Below, in pieces: positions 1 through 8,437 of a stretch of DNA of 64,000 nt. The notes beneath the pieces were generated by a model. That model searched no databases, had not been told where the DNA came from, and saw only the letters and a list, made by a program, of their open reading frames with translations. Source of the stretch: a virus; IMG/VR virus record IMGVR_UViG_3300005289_000052, positions 179,670-243,669 of that record. One strand, written 5' to 3'. Numbering within the stretch: the first letter of the stretch is position 1; the number at the start of each line of letters is the position of its first letter. The translations under genes were made by a program, and so were the position numbers.

Positions 1-423
1 GCGGCGGTAGTCATAATGATCATGACCAATCGCATTGCCTTCGGTGTTCTTGTAGGTGTCAGAATAACCGTCGAGTTTCTGAGCCAGGTAGCGTGCCCGA
101 ATGAACGGGTCTGCCATGAGGTAACGCTGCATCACCGGTGGAGCATTTTGCATCTGTGCAATCGATGATAACAGCCGGATAGCATCAGTATCCCACATGG
201 TCTGGACACTACGAACAGCAGCACGAGCCGCCCGCATTGCATCTTGACCGAAATACTGATCCCACTTCTGCGTAGCCATCTGCACGAATGCTCGACCAGA
301 ATCCGTAAGGTTCTGAGTAAACATCGCGGCAGATTCAGCCAGGTACTGCATTGTTGATTCGGCTCTTGGCGCGTACGCCAATTCGTTGAATGCCAACGAG
401 CCGCCTTCGATATAGCCTGCCAT
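1..423 (-). CDS. Conserved phage protein of unknown function, partial
   Basis: The first 141 residues are visible; the gene runs off the left edge. ATG at 423 is preceded by GAGGGAG at good spacing. The visible part is Ala/Arg/Met-rich and helical. It ends in a conserved-looking segment with DGYSDTY followed by GHDHYDYR, which I recognise as recurring in uncharacterised phage virion-type proteins. No catalytic motif is seen. It lies downstream of the RNA polymerase subunit gene and a small gene on the same strand, so it may share their transcript. A structural role is a guess. Confidence 0.75.
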   Translation of the reverse strand, partial: MAGYIEGGSLAFNELAYAPRAESTMQYLAESAAMFTQNLTDSGRAFVQMATQKWDQYFGQDAMRAARAAVRSVQTMWDTDAIRLLSSIAQMQNAPPVMQRYLMADPFIRARYLAQKLDGYSDTYKNTEGNAIGHDHYDYRR

Positions 424-464
424 GGTAGCTCCCTCGTTACATACTTTATTGGCTACCTGTAAGA

Positions 465-746
465 TTAGACGTGCTCAAACCCTCGGGCAGCCAGCCATTC
501 AGGTTGAGCGTTAGTTGCGACCAGCACCATGGAGTCGGTTCCTTTGTCCACCAGGTACAGGTCATATTGCTTCTTGTCATCGTGTTGACGACCGCGCAGT
601 TCGAAAACCACGTTGTGTTCCGCGAGTCCTTGCTTCATCGACACGAAGTCTTCCGCCGGTTGTGGGAACATGGCAAGATAGAGAGCAGGGGTGGAGTGGT
701 GTCCATCCTTGATCATCTGGAGCACTTTCTCAGCACTGGTGTTCAT
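465..746 (-). CDS. Small hypothetical protein (93 aa)
   Basis: Soluble 93-residue protein with a strong AAGGA ribosome site before the ATG. No signal peptide or membrane segment. The N-terminal half looks helical, and the second half has alternating strands (VVFELRG, YDLYLVDKG, MVLVAT). I do not recognise the family. It sits just after the terminator of the RNAP subunit gene and 41 bp before the partial gene at the left edge. Confidence 0.7.
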   Translation of the reverse strand: MNTSAEKVLQMIKDGHHSTPALYLAMFPQPAEDFVSMKQGLAEHNVVFELRGRQHDDKKQYDLYLVDKGTDSMVLVATNAQPEWLAARGFEHV

Positions 747-770
747 AGTTTCCTTTTCCTTAAAAGGGAA

Positions 771-788
771 GGGGGACTCAAGTCCCCC
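771..788 (-). terminator. Rho-independent terminator after RNAP beta-prime N gene
   Basis: GGGGGACT and AGTCCCCC pair perfectly around a two-base centre just past the stop codon at 794. On the minus strand a pyrimidine/T-rich stretch follows. Confidence 0.7.
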
Positions 789-793
789 AGAGG

Positions 794-2236
794 TTAGCGG
801 CCATGGTGAATGAAGTTGGCAAGCGTTGCGATGATTGGTGCAGGAAGCGATACGTGTCCAGAGATTGCCCTGGGGTTACGTAGATCCAGTACACCATTAT
901 GCGGGGCCAACGGGTCCAACTTGAGAAGCGTCTTTTCGTCCAGGATCACAATGCCGTTCAAGGCGTCACCGTCAAAGTCGGCGTTCATCCCGGACAGGAT
1001 GTTCACAGATGGGCTGATGGTGTTGATCTTGGGGTCTTTCTTGATGCGACGGATGTACAGGCGCTGAGCCGAGAGACGGGTCAACGTCGGGTTACGCTGG
1101 AAGATTACCGCAATACCGCCACGGTGTCCTTCTGCGATCAGTTCCTCAAACAGCTCATCCAGCAGTGGGTGATACCGCAGGGTGTGCTCGTAAAGGAACT
1201 TGTTGATTTCGTTCGGGCTAAAGAGTTGGTCTGTTCCCGGAACGCAACGACGAAGTAGCTTGCTGGTCAGGTGAACCTTCAAGGTCATCACTGCCATCGG
1301 CCACGGTAGTTCGAGATCCTCGTAGTGGTGAGGGTCAGACAGGGACGAAATTACACCACGGAACGAGTAGTTAACTCGAGAGCCGAAGATGTGCTTACGA
1401 TACCAGCCTGGCTTACCACCCAGTTGCCCTGCGATGAAAGGCGCATAATAAGCCACCAACATGTTCAGAGCTTTGATCGTCATCACTTCAATCTGCCGAG
1501 GTTTCAGCGGAGTGGGTGAGTTTTCGATCGAACTGAATGTCCGCATGGCGTTAATCGCCGGAGTCATCCCTGTGTCAGCGTAGGTGCCAGTTGCCGTGTT
1601 CTCCGTAATAAAGGAGATCCGACTTGGACAGGGGATATACTTCGAGAAGATCGCATGACGGTACATCTGGACAAACATCAACGCGTCGTCCATTTGTTGC
1701 TGGTTCTTGTTGTTCGGAAGAATCTCCCGCAAGAACAAGTTCATCAGGTCATCGAAATGCCTGTAGAACGTATTGATACCCCGACCAATGTTCAGCCCTT
1801 TCAGGTACTGCAACACGTGTTGGGCATCGTTGTTGGGGGGAATGTACGATGGATTGGTTACCCAGTCCAGTAGGTTCGTTCCCTTGAAAGCGAAGATCGG
1901 CTTAAGCACATGGAGTGCCCAAGGGTTGATCAGTGCGTCAATGCCTCTTGGCGCAGCAATCCACAACAAGGACTCCAAAGGTCTTTCCGTAACCGACATA
2001 CAGGGAAACCCGCAGTGGTCACACACAACACCAACGTTGTGTTCGTACTTAACCCTCTTACATTCACATGACGGCACGACGTCTAAGGTGTCACCCTCAT
2101 AACGCGTCATGATCATTTGGTTCAGTCGTTCCCGATCCAGCTCGGTAGTAACATCGAAGTCGTTGATGATCACGGGAGCTGTTGTCAACTTGTTGAACAA
2201 CTCATCGTGACTAACGATTTCCGCTTCTACGCCCAT
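794..2236 (-). CDS. Non-virion RNA polymerase, beta-prime N-terminal part
   Basis: 480-residue fragment of a multisubunit RNA polymerase beta-prime chain. The catalytic NADFDGD motif is at residues 418-424 (Asp420, 422, 424 bind the active-site magnesium). A Cys cluster at C57, C59, C72, C75, C79 fits the N-terminal zinc-binding domain. The chain ends about 56 residues after the catalytic loop, so the rest of beta-prime must be a separate gene, as in phiKZ-like phages where beta and beta-prime are each split. ATG is preceded by AGGAG. Its position next to the probable chimallin gene matches phiKZ gp055 (non-virion RNAP, used for middle/late transcription) rather than the virion enzyme, whose own DFDGD subunit is encoded at 55.4-57.0 kb. 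Confidence 0.88.
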   Translation of the reverse strand: MGVEAEIVSHDELFNKLTTAPVIINDFDVTTELDRERLNQMIMTRYEGDTLDVVPSCECKRVKYEHNVGVVCDHCGFPCMSVTERPLESLLWIAAPRGIDALINPWALHVLKPIFAFKGTNLLDWVTNPSYIPPNNDAQHVLQYLKGLNIGRGINTFYRHFDDLMNLFLREILPNNKNQQQMDDALMFVQMYRHAIFSKYIPCPSRISFITENTATGTYADTGMTPAINAMRTFSSIENSPTPLKPRQIEVMTIKALNMLVAYYAPFIAGQLGGKPGWYRKHIFGSRVNYSFRGVISSLSDPHHYEDLELPWPMAVMTLKVHLTSKLLRRCVPGTDQLFSPNEINKFLYEHTLRYHPLLDELFEELIAEGHRGGIAVIFQRNPTLTRLSAQRLYIRRIKKDPKINTISPSVNILSGMNADFDGDALNGIVILDEKTLLKLDPLAPHNGVLDLRNPRAISGHVSLPAPIIATLANFIHHGR

Positions 2237-2267
2237 GGGCTACTCCTGAAGTGACGGACATAAAAAG

Positions 2268-2291
2268 AAAAGGGGACCGAAGTCCCCTTTT
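2268..2291 (-). terminator. Rho-independent terminator after the chimallin gene
   Basis: Perfect 10-bp stem AAAAGGGGAC/GTCCCCTTTT with CGAA loop (UUCG on the minus strand), followed on the minus strand by a T-rich tract. It lies between the stop at 2317 and the next start at 2236, so it limits read-through into the RNAP gene. Confidence 0.85.
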
Positions 2292-2316
2292 GCTCAGTGC
2301 AACACGCTACCGCTTA

Positions 2317-4353
2317 TTAACGGTTCCAGGTCCCGGTGAAGGGGGAACCGAACATGCGGGAACCTTGTTGCTGACCGCCACCGTAGTTGAAGAAGCCACC
2401 AACGTTGTTGGCAACCAGGTGGTTGAGGTCGTAGCCGCCGCGCTGGGTCAGGACGTTGTTGTCGTCCAGGCCTTTCGCAGGACGCACGTTCAGACCGCAA
2501 CGTACGATTGCTTCGGACAGCGCTTCCAGGAAGGAGTTGTCGAAGCTTACGCGACGAGCAAAGCCTTTGACGTGGATTTCCGATGCCAGGAGCTGACGCA
2601 GGATTTCTTTGCGCTGAGCCAGGCGGATTTCCAGAGGAACCTGGATGTTGCGGTGAGTTTCTTCCCACGCCTCGACCAGTTTCGGGTTGGTCTTGCCAGC
2701 CAGGTTGAGGATGGCCAGGTAGTCGATCTCACGCAGGTCACGACGATTGCCTTCGCGATCGTAGTAGAAGCCCAGGTGGATACGGTCCTGATCGTCGTAG
2801 CACACTGGCTTGGACGCATCGAACAACTGCTGGAAGTGACCCATGGTCAGGTTGTTGGCTGCTTGCAGGATGGTCAGACGTGCGTTCTCGTCGCCGTTGG
2901 CGGCCGCGATGTAGGTCTGGTGAATCCAGGACAGCTCGCCAACCTCGGCGATGTCGAGGGTGAAGATCAGCTTTTGACCGATCAGCATGTTGATGAGCTG
3001 GCGCATTTCGTTGTCACCGAAGTCGGCGGAACGAGTTGGCAGTGCATCAGGCTTGGCTTGCGGATCGCCGGTCAGGTTGACTTCGTAACCGGTAGCACCC
3101 AGGTCTTTCAGGTCCACGTCGGTAGCCTTGCCCTTGTTGGCGCGCCAGGTACCGGTGAACAGGCCGTTGCGGTTCAGGCCGAAAGCAGTGGACAGGGCCA
3201 GGAGTTGCAGCTCCATGTTCACGGCGTCGGTCAGGGTGTCGACCGAGGTCAGCACCATACGCGGCTGGTACATCTGGGTAGCCATCATTTGCTGCTGGTT
3301 GCCGAACATGCCGAAGGCTTGCTGCTGAGGCTGGAAGCCTGCTTGAGCCGGTTGGTACATCAGGTCGACGTAGCCAGCGACGCGAGTCAGTTGGCGGGTC
3401 TGTTGCAGGCTGAACTGCGAGTCGGCTTGGGACTGCGCGGACATGGTGACGATGATGTCTTCACGTACCGGCATGCCCACGATGTCTTCGCCGTGCTGAC
3501 GAGTGAACTCGACGCGCGCGCTCAGTTGGTCGCCGGAGCCGACTTCACCCAGGGTGAACGGTTCTTCGTTGCCGCCGAGCTGGTTGTCCATGATGGTGTA
3601 GCAGGCCTGGGTGCTGTTGTGCAGCAGGCGGTTGAAGCGGTTCTCGGTGCTGACTTCAGCTTCGGCTGGAATCACAACGCCACCGGCATCGTGGATCTGA
3701 GCGTTGAAGCCGTAGCTGTTGATGACGAACTGCTCCAGAACTTGCCAGTACGACTTGTTCAGGTAGATGTCGCCAGGCACGATGTCGACTTCGACGGTGG
3801 TGCCGCCCAGGTTCACGCTGCTTGGGTCCAGTGGAGCGCCGCTCGATTCGACCAGCAGGCTGTAGACAGCGATGTGCTTCTGGCCCTGGTATTCTTCGTA
3901 GTAGCAGACCAGGATGCTGGAGAAAGTCACCTTGGACTGGTTGTTGTCCAGTACCAGGATGTTGAACTCTTTCTTCTGCTGTTCGGTCAGCACTTTGCCA
4001 GCGCGTTCTTTCAGACCCAGTTGAATGGTCTGAACGTCTTCACCGGACATGTTCCGTGGAACAGGGCGGCGGTGGTTGGCGTTGATGTCCAGGACCGAAC
4101 GGCCACGGCTACCTACGCGGGAGTTGTTGTTGGATTGCTGGTTCATCTGAGCACCTGCGTTGAAAGGCTGTTGCGGTTGAGCATTGCCGCCAGTTGGCTG
4201 CTGTTGCTGCCCACCGGTTGGTTGTTGAGTTTGTTCTTGGGGCTGTTCAGCACCCGTTGGAGTCATACCCGCTTTCAGCATGGCATCTGCCATTGCGCTG
4301 TTCTGCGGCTGGTTCCCCTGGCTCTGGCCAGGTCCATTACGTTTGACGGACAT
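2317..4353 (-). CDS. chmA: Probable chimallin, phage nucleus shell protein
   Basis: 678 residues. The first ~90 are Gln/Pro/Gly/Asn-rich and look disordered, followed by a long soluble alpha/beta body and a short Gly/Gln-rich flexible tail ending FTGTWNR. In nucleus-forming phages chimallin (phiKZ gp054, 201phi2-1 gp105, about 630 residues) self-assembles through flexible terminal segments into the shell around phage DNA. Support here: it abuts the non-virion RNAP beta-prime N gene (phiKZ gp055 equivalent), has an early-type promoter 87 bp upstream, its own terminator, a good AAGGA site, and codons biased to C/G-ending forms as in the tail sheath and PhuZ genes, as expected for an abundant early protein. 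No catalytic motif is seen. Identification is by context and architecture, not alignment; another abundant structural protein is possible. Confidence 0.65.
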   Translation of the reverse strand: MSVKRNGPGQSQGNQPQNSAMADAMLKAGMTPTGAEQPQEQTQQPTGGQQQQPTGGNAQPQQPFNAGAQMNQQSNNNSRVGSRGRSVLDINANHRRPVPRNMSGEDVQTIQLGLKERAGKVLTEQQKKEFNILVLDNNQSKVTFSSILVCYYEEYQGQKHIAVYSLLVESSGAPLDPSSVNLGGTTVEVDIVPGDIYLNKSYWQVLEQFVINSYGFNAQIHDAGGVVIPAEAEVSTENRFNRLLHNSTQACYTIMDNQLGGNEEPFTLGEVGSGDQLSARVEFTRQHGEDIVGMPVREDIIVTMSAQSQADSQFSLQQTRQLTRVAGYVDLMYQPAQAGFQPQQQAFGMFGNQQQMMATQMYQPRMVLTSVDTLTDAVNMELQLLALSTAFGLNRNGLFTGTWRANKGKATDVDLKDLGATGYEVNLTGDPQAKPDALPTRSADFGDNEMRQLINMLIGQKLIFTLDIAEVGELSWIHQTYIAAANGDENARLTILQAANNLTMGHFQQLFDASKPVCYDDQDRIHLGFYYDREGNRRDLREIDYLAILNLAGKTNPKLVEAWEETHRNIQVPLEIRLAQRKEILRQLLASEIHVKGFARRVSFDNSFLEALSEAIVRCGLNVRPAKGLDDNNVLTQRGGYDLNHLVANNVGGFFNYGGGQQQGSRMFGSPFTGTWNR

Positions 4354-4439
4354 CGTGTGTTCCTTTCATTGAGGGTGAGCACTACAACAAACCATTTGCC
4401 TATGCTCTATTTAATTACACTTGGCATGGTCTCACTTAG

Positions 4440-4447
4440 GTAATATG
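4440..4447 (-). promoter_or_regulatory. Early-type promoter motif (CATATTAC) for chmA
   Basis: Minus-strand CATATTAC preceded by TTTGAGCCA. One of eight related sites in the window; phiKZ early promoters carry TATATTAC. It lies 87 bp before the chimallin start. Confidence 0.65.
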
Positions 4448-4574
4448 TGGCTCAAATGACTTTGAATCAAACATCACCTAAGCGGGTTACCAAGATCATG
4501 CGCCCATAAATCTAAATGCCGAAGCATCCAGTTGAGAGCATTCTCCTATAACATAGTGCAGTGTATGTAAGAAA

Positions 4575-4871
4575 TTACTTTATCCTCACATTACTGATCA
4601 GCGAGTAGACGGTAAGTCCTTTCGCTTTAGCAGCTTTTCGAGCATCCATCTCGGCTTGAAGTTCCATCATTGACTTGGAATCAAATTCAAACTCCGTGAT
4701 ATCGTGACCACGGTTGTTGCTGATCCCCAGTACAACTTTGCGTTCGAACTTCTTTCTGGCCTTAACAGCGGCCTTCACCGGCTCCGATGCAACGGACACT
4801 TGACCAGTAGACTGGGCAATTGCCAAACGCAGTGCTGCTTCGAAATCCGAGAGTTCATTGCTAACAACCAT
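4575..4871 (-). CDS. Small early hypothetical protein (98 aa)
   Basis: Basic 98-residue protein, Lys/Ala-rich and mostly helical, with a central VVLGISNN strand. ATG has a TAGGAG site. An early-type promoter motif lies 58 bp upstream, so it is probably made within minutes of infection, possibly to act on the host. Family not recognised. Confidence 0.75.
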   Translation of the reverse strand: MVVSNELSDFEAALRLAIAQSTGQVSVASEPVKAAVKARKKFERKVVLGISNNRGHDITEFEFDSKSMMELQAEMDARKAAKAKGLTVYSLISNVRIK

Positions 4872-4930
4872 GGTTCAACTCCTAAGTTGAAAAAGTTTAT
4901 AAGACAGATTACCTTGTGTCTGTCACGTGG

Positions 4931-4938
4931 ATATTATG
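4931..4938 (-). promoter_or_regulatory. Early-type promoter motif (CATAATAT variant)
   Basis: Minus strand reads AATTTCAAATACATAATATC, matching the other early sites in the upstream TTTCA-ATACATA part but with AATAT instead of ATTAC. Lies before the gene starting at 4871. Confidence 0.5.
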
Positions 4939-4979
4939 TATTTGAAATTCCTTTTAATCAACTCTAAAGGGCCGCCCCA

Positions 4980-6080
4980 ATGTACACCCTTTTCAATGAA
5001 CCGATCTGGGGTACGCAAGGTGCTAGCATTACCTTCCCCAAATATCAGCGAGCTATTCAGGGGCTGCGCCAGAATCTGGACAAGGTGATCGAGTACAACC
5101 GTACCTATCCACGTGCCGTTGATAGTGGTCACTTCCTCGTGAAACTGCTGCAATCCCTTAACGTACCATTGTCCATGGACGTGAACATTTACAGGGATCG
5201 TGTCGAGGAAGCCGCAGAAGGTCTCGCTATGGCGATGAACCTCACCTCTTCATTATACCGTGGTCGAGTCTTTAGTCCAGGACTTTTCTACGGGCCGGGT
5301 TCCTACGAGATCGTGGTTGCCCATGCTGAGGAATTCGATTTACGGGATATTGAGGATAACTGGGAGCAGTTGTGCCCAGTGACTTTCCTGACTCACCCCA
5401 AGACCGACCTCGGAATGGATACCCCCATGGGTTTCCAAACCAACGGTGAAGAAGGGTTGTCGATTATCCTGATCAACATTCCCATGCTGGCTGTGCAGTA
5501 TAAACAGTGGCGTATTCGGGAGTGGCACCAGAATAATGAAGCGCAGCGGACGATGATGCAGTTTGTATCCTCGTATCCCCTGAACAACGCTTTGCATTCG
5601 CAGTTGGACATTGCGATCCTGAACCGTTTCATGAATGTCTACCGGGGAGACCCAGTGGGACTGAGCATGATCCGTAAACCGTTTACCATGACTCGATGGG
5701 AAGCGGAACTGGACTTTGGGTTGGATCAGTACGCCGAAGACTTGCAGAAACGCAAGTATACCTTCGATCACTTCTTAGCTGTCTTTAAAGGAGTGTCAGC
5801 ATGGACCCTACGAGACGCTCTACGCATTCCTACGATGGCACCGACCCGTCAGGTCACGTGGGCGCTTGCGATGTCCAGAGCGCGTCTGGTGGACTTCCTG
5901 TTGGACTGGACCAAAGAGAACCGAGTGGATCGTAACAAGAGCTACTGTAACGATATCCAGTTGGAAACTTCTCGACTGCTGAATGACAGTGCTCTGCGTA
6001 GCTCCCTCCCGCGTTGGGCATATCCAGCTTGGGAAGACCTCTTTAAAGAGATCATCGCCAAAGCTAAAAGCGTCCGCTAG
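4980..6080 (+). CDS. Phage protein of unknown function, probably structural (366 aa)
   Basis: 366-residue soluble protein, no membrane segments. Aromatic and Pro-rich (FSPGLFYGPGSYE, MGFQTNGEEG) with a mixed alpha/beta look and a helical, basic C-terminus. The ATG at 4980 has AAGGG nine bases upstream. It is a lone plus-strand gene between minus-strand genes and converges on the DNA polymerase gene through a shared terminator. The opposite orientation to the early genes fits late expression and a virion or assembly role, but no motif proves this. Confidence 0.75.
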   Translation: MYTLFNEPIWGTQGASITFPKYQRAIQGLRQNLDKVIEYNRTYPRAVDSGHFLVKLLQSLNVPLSMDVNIYRDRVEEAAEGLAMAMNLTSSLYRGRVFSPGLFYGPGSYEIVVAHAEEFDLRDIEDNWEQLCPVTFLTHPKTDLGMDTPMGFQTNGEEGLSIILINIPMLAVQYKQWRIREWHQNNEAQRTMMQFVSSYPLNNALHSQLDIAILNRFMNVYRGDPVGLSMIRKPFTMTRWEAELDFGLDQYAEDLQKRKYTFDHFLAVFKGVSAWTLRDALRIPTMAPTRQVTWALAMSRARLVDFLLDWTKENRVDRNKSYCNDIQLETSRLLNDSALRSSLPRWAYPAWEDLFKEIIAKAKSVR

Positions 6081-6115
6081 GGAAACGGGGAAGCCTTGCG
6101 GCCTCCCCGTTTCCC
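6080..6115. terminator. Bidirectional terminator between converging genes
   Basis: 12-bp stem GGGAAACGGGGA/TCCCCGTTTCCC with a short inner hairpin, located exactly between the stops at 6080 and 6117. Followed by TTTATGCCG, the flank seen at many terminators here. Confidence 0.85.
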
Positions 6116-6116
6116 T

Positions 6117-8345
6117 TTATGCCGCTGCGGATGCTGGGACAAAGTCCGAAACCAACTTGGTATTGTTGTCGTTAGACAAGAACACGCCGAGCGATTCCAA
6201 GATCAGATAGAACGGCCGGACTGTAGAGTAGACCAGTTTACGAATGTTCATTGCTGACAATACTTCTTTTGGCAGACCAGTCAACTCCACAACGTCCTTC
6301 GGCAGCAGCAACGTGGTAGCGTTGGTTTTGCCAGCGTAGGTATCGGTGAGGGTTTGTTTGATCTGAGGATCTTCGATCGTATCCAACCACAGGCCCAATG
6401 CCGTTTTGTTAGGCAAGTCCAGGGAGACTTTGATCGCAGAGTACGGAGGTTTTGGAGCTTCCCCGTATTTTGGACGGAACACACGCTCCCACAGGAGGTA
6501 GTGTTGATAAGGAGACTGACCTGGGTTGACGTATGCCGCCGGGTCTTTCACCTGAGTCCGTGCCAAGTAAGTAGATTCAGCGCGCATCACAGAACCAATA
6601 ATGCCGTGTTCGATATCAGCAACACGCTGCATGATTTCCGTGATCTTGATCTTCTTGCCGTCGATGATGCAGTCCATGATTTCACACATGGTCGACGTCA
6701 CTTGTTTCATGATCTGTGGCGGACAGTTAGAGTCTTTGAGGTAAACCCCTTTGATCTCTTCTTCCAGCTTCGAGAACACGTTCCCTTCTTTGGCTGCCTT
6801 GTAGGCGTAGTAATGCTTAGCCATCGAAGTCAGCGAGAACACCGAGAATGCAAACTCGTTCTTCATCGCCAATACGTTCAGCTTCTCTGGTACCACACCG
6901 AGTGTAGTGGACAGCATAGCCAAAACGTGGATGATCGACTGGGTGGCCAGGTAAACCATGGTGTAGTCCACGGCAAACGCGGTTTCACTAAAGTCAATCT
7001 TACCGGTGTACCACTCAACCCAGTTCTGCACGGTGAAGATCGTGGAGTCTGTGTCGGAGGTGATCGCTACGTGTCGGACAGAATCCCGAATCCATGCAAC
7101 CGAGGCTGGCATGTTGTCGGATACCCAGAACGCTTTGATCAGGTACTGGTATTCGTTCAGTACGTGGTGGATGTTCTTGATGGTTGCCCCGATCAAGCAG
7201 TAGCTCGTTGGGTTTACTTCCAGCAAGCGACCCAGACCCAAACCTTGTAGCTCCTTAGCGCACAGGAGGCTCACAAACGCTTTTAAGTCCGCATCCATAC
7301 CCTTGACATAGACCTTGGCTTCTTCCAGCTCCAGCGGCACTTCTACCTTCATGGAGAGGCGAGCCATGAACACCCGCATTGGTCCGTCGTTGAACTTCGC
7401 CAAGTGCCAGCAATCGCCGACATAAGCAAAGGCCGAACGTTGCAGATCGTTCATACCTTCAACCAGCTTACGGATTTCCGCAATCTGACTTTTGTTGGTC
7501 CAGTAGTGGTGAGTCGAGTAAAGGATCAGTTCCATTACTTCGTCTACGGTTGGAGCACGGAACCCGTAGAGGCTCATCGCTTTCTCAATCAGATCGTAGT
7601 CAACGTGACCGATGATGCTGACGATATTTGCCTTCACTACATCAGGACACCAATAATGTCGGTTGCCTGCCAAGAACTTCTCGTTGTTGGCGTTCCCCAA
7701 ACTGGTGGCTACACGGCAGGTCGAAGTCAGGCTCGAGTGAGCAGACTTGTTGTGCAGGATCGTGGAGGTCGACGCTTGTGCCCCGGACAGACTGTTGTTC
7801 GCAATCTTGTACGTGGTTTGTTCGTTCTCCTTAAGTTCTGCCAGTTCTTCCATCTGTACAGCATGGCGGCGGAACTTCTTGACTGCTTCAACATCCCCGG
7901 CTTTCTCAGCCTCATCTGCTTTCAGATTGGATTCTTGTTGCTCCATCTGTGCATTGTGACCTTCCTTCTTTACAGCACCCCGGCCCACAATGTTACCGGT
8001 GATGTATTCCGACAGTAGAGAAGGAATAACGTCCGGGTGTTCGTACACAGTCATGGACGGTGCAAACAACCAGTTGTTATCTTTGATGTCCTTGAGGTAG
8101 GTCGAGTAAGTCATCTCCGTACGCTCACGGTCACCGACTTTGTTCCGGTGCAGGCAGTACAGAGCTGGGTCTTTGATCTCGAATTTACCACCCGGACCTG
8201 TCACACGGTGAATGTACCCTTGACAGTCTTCCAACGGCTTCCCCGTACGCACATGCAAAAAGATTGCCATGTCACGACGGTAGTTAGCCAGAATATCTAG
8301 GTCGCGCTTATAAGCGGACGCTGGCTTGATGAAATGGTTTTCCAT
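6117..8345 (-). CDS. Family-B-like DNA polymerase, C-terminal (palm/thumb) part
   Basis: 742 residues from an ATG at 8345 chosen for its GGGAG site; an in-frame start further upstream lacks one. Motif B (K-x3-NS-x-x-G type: YKIANNSLSGAQAS) is near residues 179-191 and motif C (SDTDSTIF, catalytic Asp431/Asp433) at 430-437. A later segment with KNEF...KHYYAYK resembles the lysine motif following motif C. I see no exonuclease domain and no clear motif A (DxxSLYP), so the N-terminal half, carrying the first catalytic Asp, must be another gene, consistent with split polymerases in phiKZ-like phages. About 240 residues separate motifs B and C, far more than usual. It would replicate phage DNA within the phage nucleus. 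Confidence 0.82.
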   Translation of the reverse strand: MENHFIKPASAYKRDLDILANYRRDMAIFLHVRTGKPLEDCQGYIHRVTGPGGKFEIKDPALYCLHRNKVGDRERTEMTYSTYLKDIKDNNWLFAPSMTVYEHPDVIPSLLSEYITGNIVGRGAVKKEGHNAQMEQQESNLKADEAEKAGDVEAVKKFRRHAVQMEELAELKENEQTTYKIANNSLSGAQASTSTILHNKSAHSSLTSTCRVATSLGNANNEKFLAGNRHYWCPDVVKANIVSIIGHVDYDLIEKAMSLYGFRAPTVDEVMELILYSTHHYWTNKSQIAEIRKLVEGMNDLQRSAFAYVGDCWHLAKFNDGPMRVFMARLSMKVEVPLELEEAKVYVKGMDADLKAFVSLLCAKELQGLGLGRLLEVNPTSYCLIGATIKNIHHVLNEYQYLIKAFWVSDNMPASVAWIRDSVRHVAITSDTDSTIFTVQNWVEWYTGKIDFSETAFAVDYTMVYLATQSIIHVLAMLSTTLGVVPEKLNVLAMKNEFAFSVFSLTSMAKHYYAYKAAKEGNVFSKLEEEIKGVYLKDSNCPPQIMKQVTSTMCEIMDCIIDGKKIKITEIMQRVADIEHGIIGSVMRAESTYLARTQVKDPAAYVNPGQSPYQHYLLWERVFRPKYGEAPKPPYSAIKVSLDLPNKTALGLWLDTIEDPQIKQTLTDTYAGKTNATTLLLPKDVVELTGLPKEVLSAMNIRKLVYSTVRPFYLILESLGVFLSNDNNTKLVSDFVPASAAA

Positions 8346-8415
8346 TAGTGCTCCCGAAAGCGGTAGTCCCACATTCTATTACCCTCTGACAGATTTTAAT
8401 ACTGACGTCATAAAA

Positions 8416-8431
8416 GGAGGCCGAAGCCTCC
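8416..8431 (-). terminator. Terminator, UUCG-loop hairpin
   Basis: GGAGGC/GCCTCC stem with UUCG on the minus strand and a TTTTA run after it, just beyond the stop at 8438. CATAAAA flank present. Confidence 0.8.
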
Positions 8432-8437
8432 CTTCAT

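Noticed and set aside
2251-4443. 730-codon open frame on the plus strand opposite chimallin
   Set aside because: Opposes a gene with strong codon bias and a ribosome site; its translation is Val/Gln/His-rich nonsense typical of antisense frames, and it covers terminators and promoters.
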